From contig NZ_JADPJI010000008.1 of assembly GCF_023073355.1 (NCBI RefSeq), forward strand, positions 186,001-250,000: DNA of 64,000 nt, read 5' to 3'. Shown here one piece after another: positions 53,085 to 62,006 of the stretch. Source of the DNA: Bradyrhizobium sp. 199. Its GTDB lineage: Bacteria > Pseudomonadota > Alphaproteobacteria > Rhizobiales > Xanthobacteraceae. Every line of letters begins with the position of its first letter. Positions within the stretch are counted from its first letter, which is position 1. The position numbers and the translations under genes were made by a program. The notes under the pieces were generated by a model. It searched no databases. It saw only the letters and a list, made by a program, of their open reading frames with translations, and was not told the origin of the DNA.

Positions 53085-53885
53085 TCAGGCCGATACTGCC
53101 TGTTCCGGCGGGGCATATGCAATGGCAAACGGCCCTGCCCGGTCAAATGGCGAGAATTCCCCCTCCGGTTGGGCCAGACGGTCGGCCACGGCCCACAGCG
53201 CCGCAGGGTTCACCCCGAGTCCGATATGGCTCGCCAAGTGCACCTCGATGTTCTCGGCACGGCCCGAGGGACGGAGCAAGCAGGTTCGCCAGTTCACGAC
53301 ACCGTCGGCGCGCGAATAGACCGAGGTTGCCGGCACCGGCAGATCGCCCGCGATCGCCTCGCGCGCTTCCGCAAAATCCTCGACCCGTTCGCCGGACAGC
53401 GCCTCGTAGAGCCGCGTGGCGTGGGTGGCCCGCACGTCGTTGGCAAAAGGACTGCCGAGCGTGATGACATAGCGAACCTTGTCGGGCGCCCACAGCGCGA
53501 GATCGCGGGCATAGACGCCGCCGAGACTCCACCCGACCAGGCTGACCTTACGCCCCGTGGCGGCATGGATTTCGACAAGACGACTGCGCAGCGACTGTCG
53601 CATCCGCCCCAAGCCGCCAAGGTTGCGGCCCATTCGCCAGGCATGTGCCTCATAGCCGAGCGCGCTGAGGTAGCGCCGCATCGGCGCCATCGAGAGGTCG
53701 CTGGCGAGAAAGCCCGGCAGCGCCAGTACCGGATGGCCGTCGCTCCTGACGGCGCGCATCAAAAGCGGCGACAGCAGCAGGCTGGCATTGAATTCGAACA
53801 GGCCGCGAACCTCGGCAAGCAGCAGGCCGAGACCCGGCGGACGAAGCCGGGCTGACTCCAGCGCCCCATCCGGCCCGGGCGACAC
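53085..53885 (-). CDS. Lipase-like alpha/beta hydrolase (paralogue 2)
   Basis: A 266-residue hydrolase paralogous to 39514-40284. Shared ordered motifs: SDGHPVLALPGFLASDLS, KVSLVGWSLGGVYARDLA (nucleophile Ser), YVITLGSPFANDVRATHA, YSRADGVVNWRTC and HIGLGVNPAALWAVADRLAQ. The start is a GTG whose first base is the last base of the preceding gene's stop, so translation is coupled. Placement right before WS/DGAT suggests acylglycerol or ester remodelling. Confidence 0.85.
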   Translation of the reverse strand: MSPGPDGALESARLRPPGLGLLLAEVRGLFEFNASLLLSPLLMRAVRSDGHPVLALPGFLASDLSMAPMRRYLSALGYEAHAWRMGRNLGGLGRMRQSLRSRLVEIHAATGRKVSLVGWSLGGVYARDLALWAPDKVRYVITLGSPFANDVRATHATRLYEALSGERVEDFAEAREAIAGDLPVPATSVYSRADGVVNWRTCLLRPSGRAENIEVHLASHIGLGVNPAALWAVADRLAQPEGEFSPFDRAGPFAIAYAPPEQAVSA

Positions 53886-54142
53886 TATTTCTTCTTGTCG
53901 CTGCTGCGTGTGCCGCCGAGGCCGGCCATGGTGACGAACATGTCCTGAAACCGCTCCGCGATCTTTGGATCGAAGGTGAACCAGCTCTGAATCAGCGACT
54001 CCGGCGAGACCTTATCGATGTTGGACATCATCTGTTGCTGCAGCTTGTCCATGACAGCGGTCTGCATCGGCATCACGTCCGGCAGGCCGAAGAACTGGCG
54101 GGCCTCGAGGGGGGTGCAGTCAATTTCGATGTTAACTTTCAT
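53885..54142 (-). CDS. Small conserved protein (DUF6489-like)
   Basis: An 85-residue protein that starts MKVNIEIDCTPLEARQFFG, runs through PDVMPMQTAVMDKLQQQMMS and ends in a Lys-rich tail SSDKKK. I recall proteins of this form as a small family of unknown function (DUF6489) in alphaproteobacteria. The fold looks like one N-terminal strand and amphipathic helices. GGGGACATG places the ribosome site close to the ATG at 54142. It is the first gene of a run into the lipase-like hydrolase and WS/DGAT, and may be a granule- or membrane-associated helper; this is inference. Confidence 0.75.
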   Translation of the reverse strand: MKVNIEIDCTPLEARQFFGLPDVMPMQTAVMDKLQQQMMSNIDKVSPESLIQSWFTFDPKIAERFQDMFVTMAGLGGTRSSDKKK

Positions 54143-54446
54143 GTCCCCTCCGGATTGAGATTCGAGCGGCTCGCCCGAGTATCGCCGCGAGTTGTGGTGC
54201 GACGCAAGCGACCTGATGCAGGCGCGACATGCCCCGTCCGGCAATCGGCCGGTATGGTCAACCAAAGTCGAAAGACGCGGTCCTCCATGTCGGGCGGCGC
54301 GGTCAGCATTGCTGCACAGCGGCGCAACTTGGCGCGTTCCTTGCTGGAATGGCGCTTGCACCGGTCGAGAACTCTGGGCAACATGGATTAATCGGCCGGC
54401 CGAACAATCAAAAACCACCGGCACGGCGGTGTGGAGAGGGTCAAGA
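54143..54446. other. 304-bp divergent intergenic region without a gene
   Basis: It separates the DUF6489-like gene (minus) from dppA (plus). Open frames cross it on both strands, but none resembles a protein family. It holds a sigma-54-like promoter (54329-54345) for the plus-strand side. Confidence 0.5.
54329..54345 (+). promoter_or_regulatory. Sigma-54-like promoter upstream of the dpp operon
   Basis: TTGGCGCGTTCCTTGCT has the invariant GG and GC dinucleotides exactly ten bases apart and matches TGGCACG-N4-TTGCT at most positions. It lies about 100 bases before the dppA ATG. RpoN control would fit a peptide importer used for nitrogen, but a chance match cannot be excluded. Confidence 0.4.
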
Positions 54447-56042
54447 ATGTCAGTATGTCGGAGTCTGTTTGCGGCGGCGCTCGCCGGTACGTTTGCGTTG
54501 ACGGTGTCGCCGGCAACCAGCCAGACGCTGCGCTATGCCAACCAGGGCGATCTGAAGTCGCTTGATCCCTACTCGCTGAACGAGTCCACCACCCACGCCC
54601 ATCTCGGCCATGTCTATCAGGGCCTGACGGCACGCGACAAGAATTTGAAGATCATCCCTGCGCTGGCGGAGAGCTGGGAGACGCCGGAGCCGACCCGCTG
54701 GCGCTTCCATTTGCGCAAGGGCGTGAAATTCCACAACGGCGACCCCTTCACCGCCGACGACGTGGTGTTCTCCGCCGACCGTGTCCGCAACAAGAACTCC
54801 AACATGCAGACCCGGCTCGCGCCGGACGTCAAGGTCGTCAAGGTCGACGACTACACGGTCGATTTCATTCTGCCTTCGCCCAATCCCATCCTGCATAACT
54901 CGTGGGATGTCTGGTACATCATGGACAAGAAGTGGGCCGAGGAAAACAAGGCCATCGAGCCGACGCCGGTGTCCGCGACCTCGCCAAGCTATGCCTCGCT
55001 GAACGAGAACGGCACCGGTCCCTTCACCATCGAAAGCCATCAGCCCGGCGTGAAGACCGTATTCAAGGCCAATCCCAATTACTGGGGCAAGATGGAAGGT
55101 AACCTGAAGGAGATCGTCTTTACGCCAATCGCCTCCGACGCCACCCGCGTCGCCGCGCTGCTCTCGGGCGAAGTCGACGTCATCGAGCCGGTGCCGGTCC
55201 AGGATATCGCCCGCGTCGATGGGAGCCCGAACGCCCAGGTGCTGAAGGCGCCGGAGCTGCGCACAATCTTCATCGGCTTCGACCAGACTCGCGACGAGCT
55301 CCTCTATTCCAACATCAAGGGCAAGAACCCGTTCAAGGACGCCCGTGTCCGCGAGGCCTTCTACAAGGCCATCGACATCGAGCTGATCAAGACGCGCGTG
55401 ATGCGCGGGCTATCGACGCCGTCGGCCCTGATGATCGCTCCCGAACTGTTCCCACTCTCCAAGGAATTTACGCGGCCGAAATTGGACCCAGACGGCGCCA
55501 AGAAGCTCCTGACCGAGGCCGGCTATCCCGACGGCTTCGAGGTCACCATGGACTGTCCGAACGATCGCTACGTCAACGACGCCGCGATCTGCCAGGCCGT
55601 GGTCGGCATGCTTGCTCGCGTCGGCATCAAGATCAACTTGCTGGCACAGCCCAAGGCGCAGTACTTCGCCAAGGTGTTGAAGCAGGGCGGCTACCAGACC
55701 TCGTTCTACATGCTGGGCTGGACACCGAGCACGATGGACTCCCATAACGTGCTCTATGATATCATGGGCTGCCGCAGCGATCCGAAATCCTCGCGTGGCG
55801 AGGCCAATCTCGGCGGCTACTGCAACAAGGAATTCGACGCTATCACCGACAAGGTGCTGGTCGAAACAGATACGGCCAAGCGCAATCAGCTGATCAAGCA
55901 GGCGTACGAGATCAGCATCAAGGACTGGGCCTACATCCCGCTGCACCAGCAGGCACTGGCCTGGGGCGTATCGAAAAAGGTCAACCTGCCGCAGCGTGCC
56001 GACAACCTGGTGATGTTCCACTGGGCGACCAAGCAGGAATAG
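54447..56042 (+). CDS. dppA: Dipeptide/oligopeptide ABC transporter substrate-binding protein
   Basis: A 531-residue periplasmic binding protein of the SBP_bac_5 family. The signal peptide is MSVCRSLFAAALAGTFALTV ending around SPATSQ. The mature part begins LRYANQGDLKSLDPYSLNES and has the family block WRFHLRKGVKFHNGDPFTAD. Further on are NGTGPFTIESHQPG and VREAFYKAIDIELIK. GAGAGGG precedes the ATG at 54447. First gene of dppABCDF; the following gamma-glutamyltransferase suggests gamma-glutamyl peptides or glutathione as cargo. Confidence 0.92.
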   Translation: MSVCRSLFAAALAGTFALTVSPATSQTLRYANQGDLKSLDPYSLNESTTHAHLGHVYQGLTARDKNLKIIPALAESWETPEPTRWRFHLRKGVKFHNGDPFTADDVVFSADRVRNKNSNMQTRLAPDVKVVKVDDYTVDFILPSPNPILHNSWDVWYIMDKKWAEENKAIEPTPVSATSPSYASLNENGTGPFTIESHQPGVKTVFKANPNYWGKMEGNLKEIVFTPIASDATRVAALLSGEVDVIEPVPVQDIARVDGSPNAQVLKAPELRTIFIGFDQTRDELLYSNIKGKNPFKDARVREAFYKAIDIELIKTRVMRGLSTPSALMIAPELFPLSKEFTRPKLDPDGAKKLLTEAGYPDGFEVTMDCPNDRYVNDAAICQAVVGMLARVGIKINLLAQPKAQYFAKVLKQGGYQTSFYMLGWTPSTMDSHNVLYDIMGCRSDPKSSRGEANLGGYCNKEFDAITDKVLVETDTAKRNQLIKQAYEISIKDWAYIPLHQQALAWGVSKKVNLPQRADNLVMFHWATKQE

Positions 56043-56146
56043 CGTCACTTGAACACAAGGTCCCGGCGCCGTTAGACGTCCGGGACCTTTCCTTTTCCGG
56101 CTGACAGCGACGTCGGCCGCACGCACACCCAAGGACAGTGGAAGGC

Positions 56147-57127
56147 ATGCTCGCTTTCACTCTTCGCCGCGCCGTCCAGGCCATCGGCGTCATGTTCGCC
56201 GTCGGCATCATCGCCTTCTCGATGTTCCGTTTCGCCGGCGACCCCGTCAACCAGATCGTCTCGATCGACACGCCGGCAGCCGAACGCGAGGCGGTGCGCA
56301 AGTCACTCGGCCTCGACGATCCCGTGCCGGTGCAGTTCGTGCGCTATTTCGGCGATGCCGCGCAGTTCAAGTTCGGCGTCTCCTACCAGTTTCGTCAGCC
56401 GGTCTCGGCACTGTTGATGGAGCGCATGCCGGCGACGCTGGAACTTGCGATCTGCGCGACGGTCTTTGCAATGGTGCTCGGCATCCTGATGGGCGTCTAT
56501 TCAGCGCTCAGGCGCGACACCGTGCTCGCCAAGCTGTTCCAGGCGGTTTCGCTGATCGGCATCTCGCTGCCGACCTTCCTGATCGGCATTCTTCTGATCT
56601 ATCTGTTCGCGGTGACGCTGGGCTGGCTGCCCTCGTTCGGCCGCGGCGACGTGGTCAAGCTCGGCTGGTGGACGACGGGCCTGCTCACGCTGTCGGGACT
56701 GAAGGCGCTGATCATGCCGTCGATCACGCTCGGCCTGTTCCAGATGACCCTGATCATGCGGCTGGTGCGCGCGGAGATGCTGGAAGTGCTGCGGACCGAC
56801 TACATCCGCTTCGCCCGCGCCAGGGGCCTCACCACCCGCGCCATCCATTTTGGCCACGCGCTGAAGAACACGCTTATTCCCGTGATCACGGTGGCCGGGC
56901 TTCAGTTTGGCTCGGTTATTGCATTTTCGATCATCACCGAAACCGTGTTCCAATGGCCGGGCATGGGACTTCTGTTCGTGCAGGCCGTGCAAAATGTCGA
57001 CATCCCGATCATGGCCGCCTATCTGCTGATGGTTTCGCTGATCTTCGTCACCATCAATCTGGTGGTCGACATCCTCTACACCGTGGTCGATCCGCGCCTG
57101 CGCGCGACCGTCGGCCGCGCGACATAA
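56147..57127 (+). CDS. dppB: Dipeptide-type ABC transporter permease (DppB)
   Basis: A 326-residue membrane protein with six predicted segments. N-terminal TLRRAVQAIGVMFAVGIIAF, then the conserved YFGDAAQFKFGVSYQFRQPV block, and the EAA loop ARARGLTTRAIHFGHALKN that docks on the ATPases. I choose the ATG at 56147; a GTG at 56138 is in frame three codons earlier. Pairs with DppC. Confidence 0.92.
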   Translation: MLAFTLRRAVQAIGVMFAVGIIAFSMFRFAGDPVNQIVSIDTPAAEREAVRKSLGLDDPVPVQFVRYFGDAAQFKFGVSYQFRQPVSALLMERMPATLELAICATVFAMVLGILMGVYSALRRDTVLAKLFQAVSLIGISLPTFLIGILLIYLFAVTLGWLPSFGRGDVVKLGWWTTGLLTLSGLKALIMPSITLGLFQMTLIMRLVRAEMLEVLRTDYIRFARARGLTTRAIHFGHALKNTLIPVITVAGLQFGSVIAFSIITETVFQWPGMGLLFVQAVQNVDIPIMAAYLLMVSLIFVTINLVVDILYTVVDPRLRATVGRAT

Positions 57128-57138
57128 GGCAACCCTGC

Positions 57139-58110
57139 ATGTCCGACGCAGTCGCCTCCGATTCCGGCAAGCAGAGCGCGCCGCCGGCGCATGCCGGCCG
57201 CAGCCGGCTCAGCCGCGCCCTCGACAGTGACATCTTCTACTCGTTCCGCCGTTCCAAGCTGACCATGGTGGCCGCTGCCATTACCGTGCTGTTCTTCCTG
57301 CTCGCGATCTTTGCATCCGCGCTCGCTGTGCAGAATCCGTTCGATCCGGCACAACTCCAGTTGATGAACTCGCGGATCTCGCCGCTCTGGACCGCCGACG
57401 GGCAGAGCCCGTTCCTGCTCGGCACCGACGAGCAAGGCCGCGACGTATTCTCCGCCATCCTCTACGGCATGCGCATCTCGCTCGCCGTGGGCGTCGCCGG
57501 CGTGATCTTCGCCGGCGCGCTCGGCATCGCGCTCGGCCTGATCGCCGGCTATTTCGGAGGCGCGGTCGACGGGGTGATCATGCGGATCGCCGACGTGCAA
57601 CTCACCTTCCCCGCCATTCTGATCGCGCTGCTGGTCAATGGCATCGCGAAATCGATCCTCGGCAACCGGCTGGACGCCAACAGCATGCTGGTGGTGCTGG
57701 TGATCTCGATCGGCCTGAGTTTCTGGGTGGGGTATGCCCGGACGGTGCGCGGCTCCGTGATGGTCGAGAAGAACAAGGACTACGTGGCCGCCGCGCAGCT
57801 GATCGGCCTGCCCGCGCCAAAGATCATGCTGCGGCACGTGCTGCCCAACACGATGGGCCCGATCCTGGTCATCGCCACCATCAACCTTGCGCTGGCCATC
57901 ATCACCGAGGCGACGCTGTCCTTCCTCGGCGTCGGTCTGCCCGACACCATGCCCTCGCTTGGCACGCTGATCCGCATCGGCAACAATTATCTGTTCGCCG
58001 GCGAATGGTGGATCGTCGCCTTCCCCGGCCTCGCGCTGGCCGGGCTGATCCTGTCGATCAACCTGCTCGGCGACTGGCTGCGCGACGCGCTCAACCCAAA
58101 ACTCCGATGA
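57139..58110 (+). CDS. dppC: Dipeptide-type ABC transporter permease (DppC)
   Basis: A 323-residue membrane protein with six predicted segments. After a hydrophilic N-terminus come LTMVAAAITVLFFLLAIFAS, the DppC-specific FLLGTDEQGRDVFSAILYGM and the EAA loop AAAQLIGLPAPKIMLRHVLP. EATLSFLGVGLPDTMPSLGT is the usual C-terminal block. The stop overlaps the dppD start in an ATGA. Confidence 0.92.
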   Translation: MSDAVASDSGKQSAPPAHAGRSRLSRALDSDIFYSFRRSKLTMVAAAITVLFFLLAIFASALAVQNPFDPAQLQLMNSRISPLWTADGQSPFLLGTDEQGRDVFSAILYGMRISLAVGVAGVIFAGALGIALGLIAGYFGGAVDGVIMRIADVQLTFPAILIALLVNGIAKSILGNRLDANSMLVVLVISIGLSFWVGYARTVRGSVMVEKNKDYVAAAQLIGLPAPKIMLRHVLPNTMGPILVIATINLALAIITEATLSFLGVGLPDTMPSLGTLIRIGNNYLFAGEWWIVAFPGLALAGLILSINLLGDWLRDALNPKLR

Positions 58111-59126
58111 GAAAAACCTTTGATAAAAGCGCCTCGCCCATGACCGAGCCCGTTCTCTCCGTGCGTAATCTTCGCGTGGAGTTCGCCTCCCGCCGCGGCA
58201 CGCTGCGCGCCATCGACGACGTCTCCTTCGACATTGCCAAAGGCGAGGTGCTGGGCGTGGTCGGCGAATCCGGCGCCGGCAAATCCGTCACCGGCCTCGC
58301 CGTGATCGGCCTGATCGACCCGCCCGGCCGTATCGCCGGCGGCGAGATCCACCTCGCCGGCCTGCGCATCGACAATCTGCCGCAGGAGGAGATGCGCCGC
58401 ATCCGTGGAAAGCGGATCGGCATGATCTTCCAGGATCCTCTCACCTCGCTCAATCCGCTCTACCGGGTCGGCGACCAGATCATCGAGACGATCAGAACCC
58501 ACCTGAACCTGTCCGAGACGGCCGCCCGCCGCCGCGCCATCGACCTGCTCGCCGAGGTCGGTATTCCCGCGCCTGAAAAGCGCATCGACGGCTATCCCCA
58601 CGAATTCTCGGGCGGCATGCGTCAGCGCGTCGTGATTGCGCTGGCGATCTGCGCCGAGCCCGAGCTGATCATCGCCGACGAGCCGACCACCGCGCTCGAC
58701 GTCTCCGTGCAGGCGCAGATCATCTCGCTGATCAAGCGGCTGGGTCGCGACCACGGCACCGCCGTGATGCTGGTGACGCACGACATGGGCGTGATCGCGG
58801 AGACCTCGGACCGCGTCGCGGTGATGTATGCCGGCCGTGTCGCCGAAATCGGTCCAGTCCAGGATGTCGTCAGAAATCCGCTGCATCCTTACGCCAAGGG
58901 CCTGATGGGCGCGATTCCGACGCTGGCCGGCGACGACAAGCGCCTCGTGCAGATTCCAGGCTCCATGCCGCGCCTCTCCGCGATCCCGCGCGGTTGCTCG
59001 TTCAATCCGCGCTGCGCCTTCGCGTTCGACCGTTGCCGTGTTGATCGGCCGGAGCCGCTGCCACGCGGCACGCAATCGGTCGCCTGCCATCTCTATGACA
59101 ATGTGCCGACGGAGAGCGCGGCATGA
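58107..59126 (+). CDS. dppD: Dipeptide-type ABC transporter ATP-binding protein (DppD)
   Basis: A 339-residue ATPase. Walker A is GESGAGKSVTG, Q-loop IGMIFQDPLTSLNP, signature FSGGMRQRVVIALAI, Walker B LIIADEPTTALD and H-loop VTHDMG. The C-terminal oligopeptide-transporter extension carries the four-Cys-type PRGCSFNPRCAFAFDRC, an iron-sulfur site in homologues. An alternative ATG at 58140 would remove 11 residues; I keep 58107 for its ATGA overlap. Confidence 0.92.
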   Translation: MRKTFDKSASPMTEPVLSVRNLRVEFASRRGTLRAIDDVSFDIAKGEVLGVVGESGAGKSVTGLAVIGLIDPPGRIAGGEIHLAGLRIDNLPQEEMRRIRGKRIGMIFQDPLTSLNPLYRVGDQIIETIRTHLNLSETAARRRAIDLLAEVGIPAPEKRIDGYPHEFSGGMRQRVVIALAICAEPELIIADEPTTALDVSVQAQIISLIKRLGRDHGTAVMLVTHDMGVIAETSDRVAVMYAGRVAEIGPVQDVVRNPLHPYAKGLMGAIPTLAGDDKRLVQIPGSMPRLSAIPRGCSFNPRCAFAFDRCRVDRPEPLPRGTQSVACHLYDNVPTESAA

Positions 59127-60112
59127 GCGCCCCCTTCGTTCAGGCCAGGGGTCTGCGCCGCGTCTTTGACGTCTCAAAACCCTGGCTTAACCGCGTGCTC
59201 GAAGGCGGGCACCTCGAATATCTCAAGGCTGTCGATCACGTCGCCTTCGATATCAGGAAGGGCGAGACGTTTGCGCTGGTCGGAGAGTCCGGCTCGGGCA
59301 AGACGACGGTGGCACGGATGGTCGTCGGCCTGTTGCCGCCGAGTTCGGGGGACGTCCTGATCGACGGCGTCTCGATGACCGATCCGCGGCAGGCGACGGC
59401 ACGCCGAAAGCTGCGCCGCCGCATCCAGATGATCTTCCAGGACCCCTATGCGAGCCTGAACCCGCGCTTCCGGGTGGATGCCATCATCTCCGAGCCGATC
59501 CGGGCCTTCGACCTCATCCAGGGTGAGCGCGACATCCTGGGGCGCGTTGGCGAGCTGCTCAGCCTCGTCGGCCTGCATCCCGACGACCGGCTGAAGTTTC
59601 CGCACGAATTCTCCGGCGGCCAGCGCCAGCGTATCGCGATCGCGCGGGCGCTCGCCTCCGACGCCGAGTTCATCGTCTGCGACGAGCCGACGTCGGCGCT
59701 CGACGTCTCCGTGCAGGCGCAGATTCTCAATCTGATGCGCGACCTCCAGGACAAGTTCGGCCTGACCTACATGTTCATCAGCCACAACCTCGCAGTGGTC
59801 CGCCACATGGCGAGCCGCGTCGGCGTGATGTATCTTGGTCGCATCGTGGAGATCGCGGAAGGACGCGAGCTGTTCGCCAATCCTCGTATGCCCTACACCA
59901 AGATGCTGCTGGGCGCCGTGCCTGATCTCGCCATGAGCGGCCGCCAGCGCATTCCGGTGAAGGGCGAGATCCCGAACCCGATCAACCCGCCCTCCGGCTG
60001 CGCGTTCAATCCGCGCTGTCCGCTGGCGTTCGACCTCTGCCGCAAGGAGACCCCGGAATTGATCGACGGTGTCGCCTGCCACGCGGTTAACACCGCGCCG
60101 GTCCCAGCGTGA
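59123..60112 (+). CDS. dppF: Dipeptide-type ABC transporter ATP-binding protein (DppF)
   Basis: A 329-residue ATPase. Walker A GESGSGKTTVARM, signature FSGGQRQRIAIARAL, Walker B FIVCDEPTSALD, H-loop FISHNLAVV, and the C-terminal PSGCAFNPRCPLAFDLC extension. The start overlaps dppD by 4 bases (ATGA). It forms the nucleotide-hydrolysing heterodimer with DppD. The gap to the following gamma-glutamyltransferase gene is 81 bp. Confidence 0.92.
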   Translation: MSAPFVQARGLRRVFDVSKPWLNRVLEGGHLEYLKAVDHVAFDIRKGETFALVGESGSGKTTVARMVVGLLPPSSGDVLIDGVSMTDPRQATARRKLRRRIQMIFQDPYASLNPRFRVDAIISEPIRAFDLIQGERDILGRVGELLSLVGLHPDDRLKFPHEFSGGQRQRIAIARALASDAEFIVCDEPTSALDVSVQAQILNLMRDLQDKFGLTYMFISHNLAVVRHMASRVGVMYLGRIVEIAEGRELFANPRMPYTKMLLGAVPDLAMSGRQRIPVKGEIPNPINPPSGCAFNPRCPLAFDLCRKETPELIDGVACHAVNTAPVPA

Positions 60113-60193
60113 CGCGCGCGTGCCATGCTAGCAGCGCATTGGCGGCGCGGCATCGCCCGTGATCAATTGCGCGCGCCGCAAACGAGGTAGCCC

Positions 60194-61999
60194 ATGGCCA
60201 GCAACGTCAATCCCGATTCCTTCACGACACGCCCCGAAATCGAGGGCACCTTCGGGGTCGTCGCCACCACACACTGGATCGCGACCGCCGTGGGCATGGC
60301 TATCCTGGAGAAGGGCGGCAACGCCTTCGATGCCGGCGTTGCCACGGCCTTCACGCTCCAGGTGGTCGAGCCGCATCTGAACGGCCCCGGCGGCGATGTG
60401 CCCGTCATCGTCCACGACGTGAAGCGCGGGCGCACCGAGGTGATCTGCGGCCAGGGCCCGGCGCCGGCACGGGCCACCATCGCGCATTACAAAAGCGAAG
60501 GTCTCGATATGGTACCCGGCACCGGCCTGCTCGCGGCCTGCGTCCCCGGTACCTTCGAATCCTGGATGATGCTGCTGCGCGACTACGGTACGATGCGCGT
60601 GCGCGACGTGCTGGAGCCGGCGATCTCCTATGCTCGCGACGGCTATCCGCTGGTCGAGCGCGCCTGCGCCACCATTCAGACCGTCGAACAATTGTTCCGC
60701 AAGCACTGGCCGACCTCGGCTGCGGTTTACTTGCCGAACGGCGAGGTACCGAAGCCCGGCACCCTGTTCACCAACAAGACGCTGGCCGCGACCTACGCCC
60801 GCATACTCAGTGAAGCCGAGAGTGGCGCCGGTGACCGCGACGCCGAGATCGAGCGCGCACGCAAAGCCTGGTCGCAAGGTTTCGTCGCCGAGGCCATCGA
60901 CAAATTCTGCCGCACGCAGGAGGTGATGGACGTCAGCGGCTCGCCGCATCGCGGCGTGCTCACCGCCGACGACATGGCGCGCTGGCAGCCGACGATCGAA
61001 GCACCGCTCACCTACCACTACGGCCGCTATACCGTCTGCAAGGCCGGCGTCTGGAGCCAGGGCCCGGTAACGCTGCAGCAGCTCGCCCTGCTGAAAGGCT
61101 TTGCGCTCGACGGAATCGATCCGACCGGACCGGAGTTCATCCATCTCCAGATCGAATGTGCAAAACTCGCCTTCGCCGACCGCGAAAAATTCTACGGCGA
61201 TCCCGACTTCAGCGAGATCCCGATCGCAACGTTGCTATCGGACGCCTACAACGACGAACGTCGCAAGTTGGTTACCGAGAGAGCTTCGCTCGATCTCCGG
61301 CCCGGCGCGGTTGAGGGCTTAGGCGGTGTGGTCAAGCTGCGCCGCGCGGAAGGACAGCGCGAGGCCGTCGGCGCGCTCGGCGCCGGCGAACCGACCGTGG
61401 GGCGGTTCGGCGAGGTGCGCGGCGACACTGTGCATTTCGACATCATCGACAGGGCCGGCAACATGGTGTCATCGACGCCGTCCGGAGGCTGGCTGCAGTC
61501 CTCGCCTGTCATTCCCGAGCTGGGTTTCTGCCTCGGCAGCCGCGCCCAAATGTTCGATCTGGAGGAGAACCAACCAAGCTCGCTGGCGCCGGGCAAGCGG
61601 CCGCGGACGACGCTGTCGCCGACCATGGCGCTGCGCGACGGCGAACCCTATCTGGCCTGGGGCTCGCCCGGCGGCGACCAGCAGGATCAGTGGATTACGC
61701 AGTTCTTCCTGCGCCACGTCCATTGCAACCTCAATCTCCAGGAGGCGATCGACGCGCCGGCCTGGCACTCCGAGCATTTCCCGATCTCGTTCTGGCCGCG
61801 CACCGCGCGTCCGGGCGTGCTCGTGGTCGAGAACCGCGTGCCCAAGGCGACGATCGAGAACCTCCGCGAGCGCGGGCACATCGTCGAAATCGGCCCCGAC
61901 TGGTCGGAAGGCCGCCTCACCGCCGCCTCGCGCGTCGGCCGGCGCCGGCGCGCAGCCGCCAATCCGCGCGGCATGCAAGGTTACGCCGCGGGACGCTGA
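60194..61999 (+). CDS. Gamma-glutamyltransferase family Ntn-hydrolase, cytoplasmic
   Basis: A 601-residue Ntn hydrolase precursor. FGVVATTHWIATAVGMAILEKGGNAFDAG (shown in parts: ATTHWIATAVGMAILEKGG, NAFDAGVATAF) is the N-terminal block. The self-processing nucleophile is Thr412 in VRGDTVHFDIIDRAGNMVSS. TTLSPTMALRDGEPYLAWGS and GGDQQDQWITQFFL belong to the C-terminal small subunit. There is no signal peptide, unlike periplasmic Ggt, so it should act inside the cell on imported gamma-glutamyl or related amides, in line with the dpp genes before it. Glutaryl-7-ACA acylase-like activity is another possibility. Confidence 0.88.
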   Translation: MASNVNPDSFTTRPEIEGTFGVVATTHWIATAVGMAILEKGGNAFDAGVATAFTLQVVEPHLNGPGGDVPVIVHDVKRGRTEVICGQGPAPARATIAHYKSEGLDMVPGTGLLAACVPGTFESWMMLLRDYGTMRVRDVLEPAISYARDGYPLVERACATIQTVEQLFRKHWPTSAAVYLPNGEVPKPGTLFTNKTLAATYARILSEAESGAGDRDAEIERARKAWSQGFVAEAIDKFCRTQEVMDVSGSPHRGVLTADDMARWQPTIEAPLTYHYGRYTVCKAGVWSQGPVTLQQLALLKGFALDGIDPTGPEFIHLQIECAKLAFADREKFYGDPDFSEIPIATLLSDAYNDERRKLVTERASLDLRPGAVEGLGGVVKLRRAEGQREAVGALGAGEPTVGRFGEVRGDTVHFDIIDRAGNMVSSTPSGGWLQSSPVIPELGFCLGSRAQMFDLEENQPSSLAPGKRPRTTLSPTMALRDGEPYLAWGSPGGDQQDQWITQFFLRHVHCNLNLQEAIDAPAWHSEHFPISFWPRTARPGVLVVENRVPKATIENLRERGHIVEIGPDWSEGRLTAASRVGRRRRAAANPRGMQGYAAGR

Positions 62000-62006
62000 A
62001 GGCCAT

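Noticed and set aside
60194..61999. Naming the Ntn hydrolase ggt outright
   Set aside because: It lacks the export signal of bacterial Ggt, and family members include acylases with other substrates, so the gene symbol is left empty.
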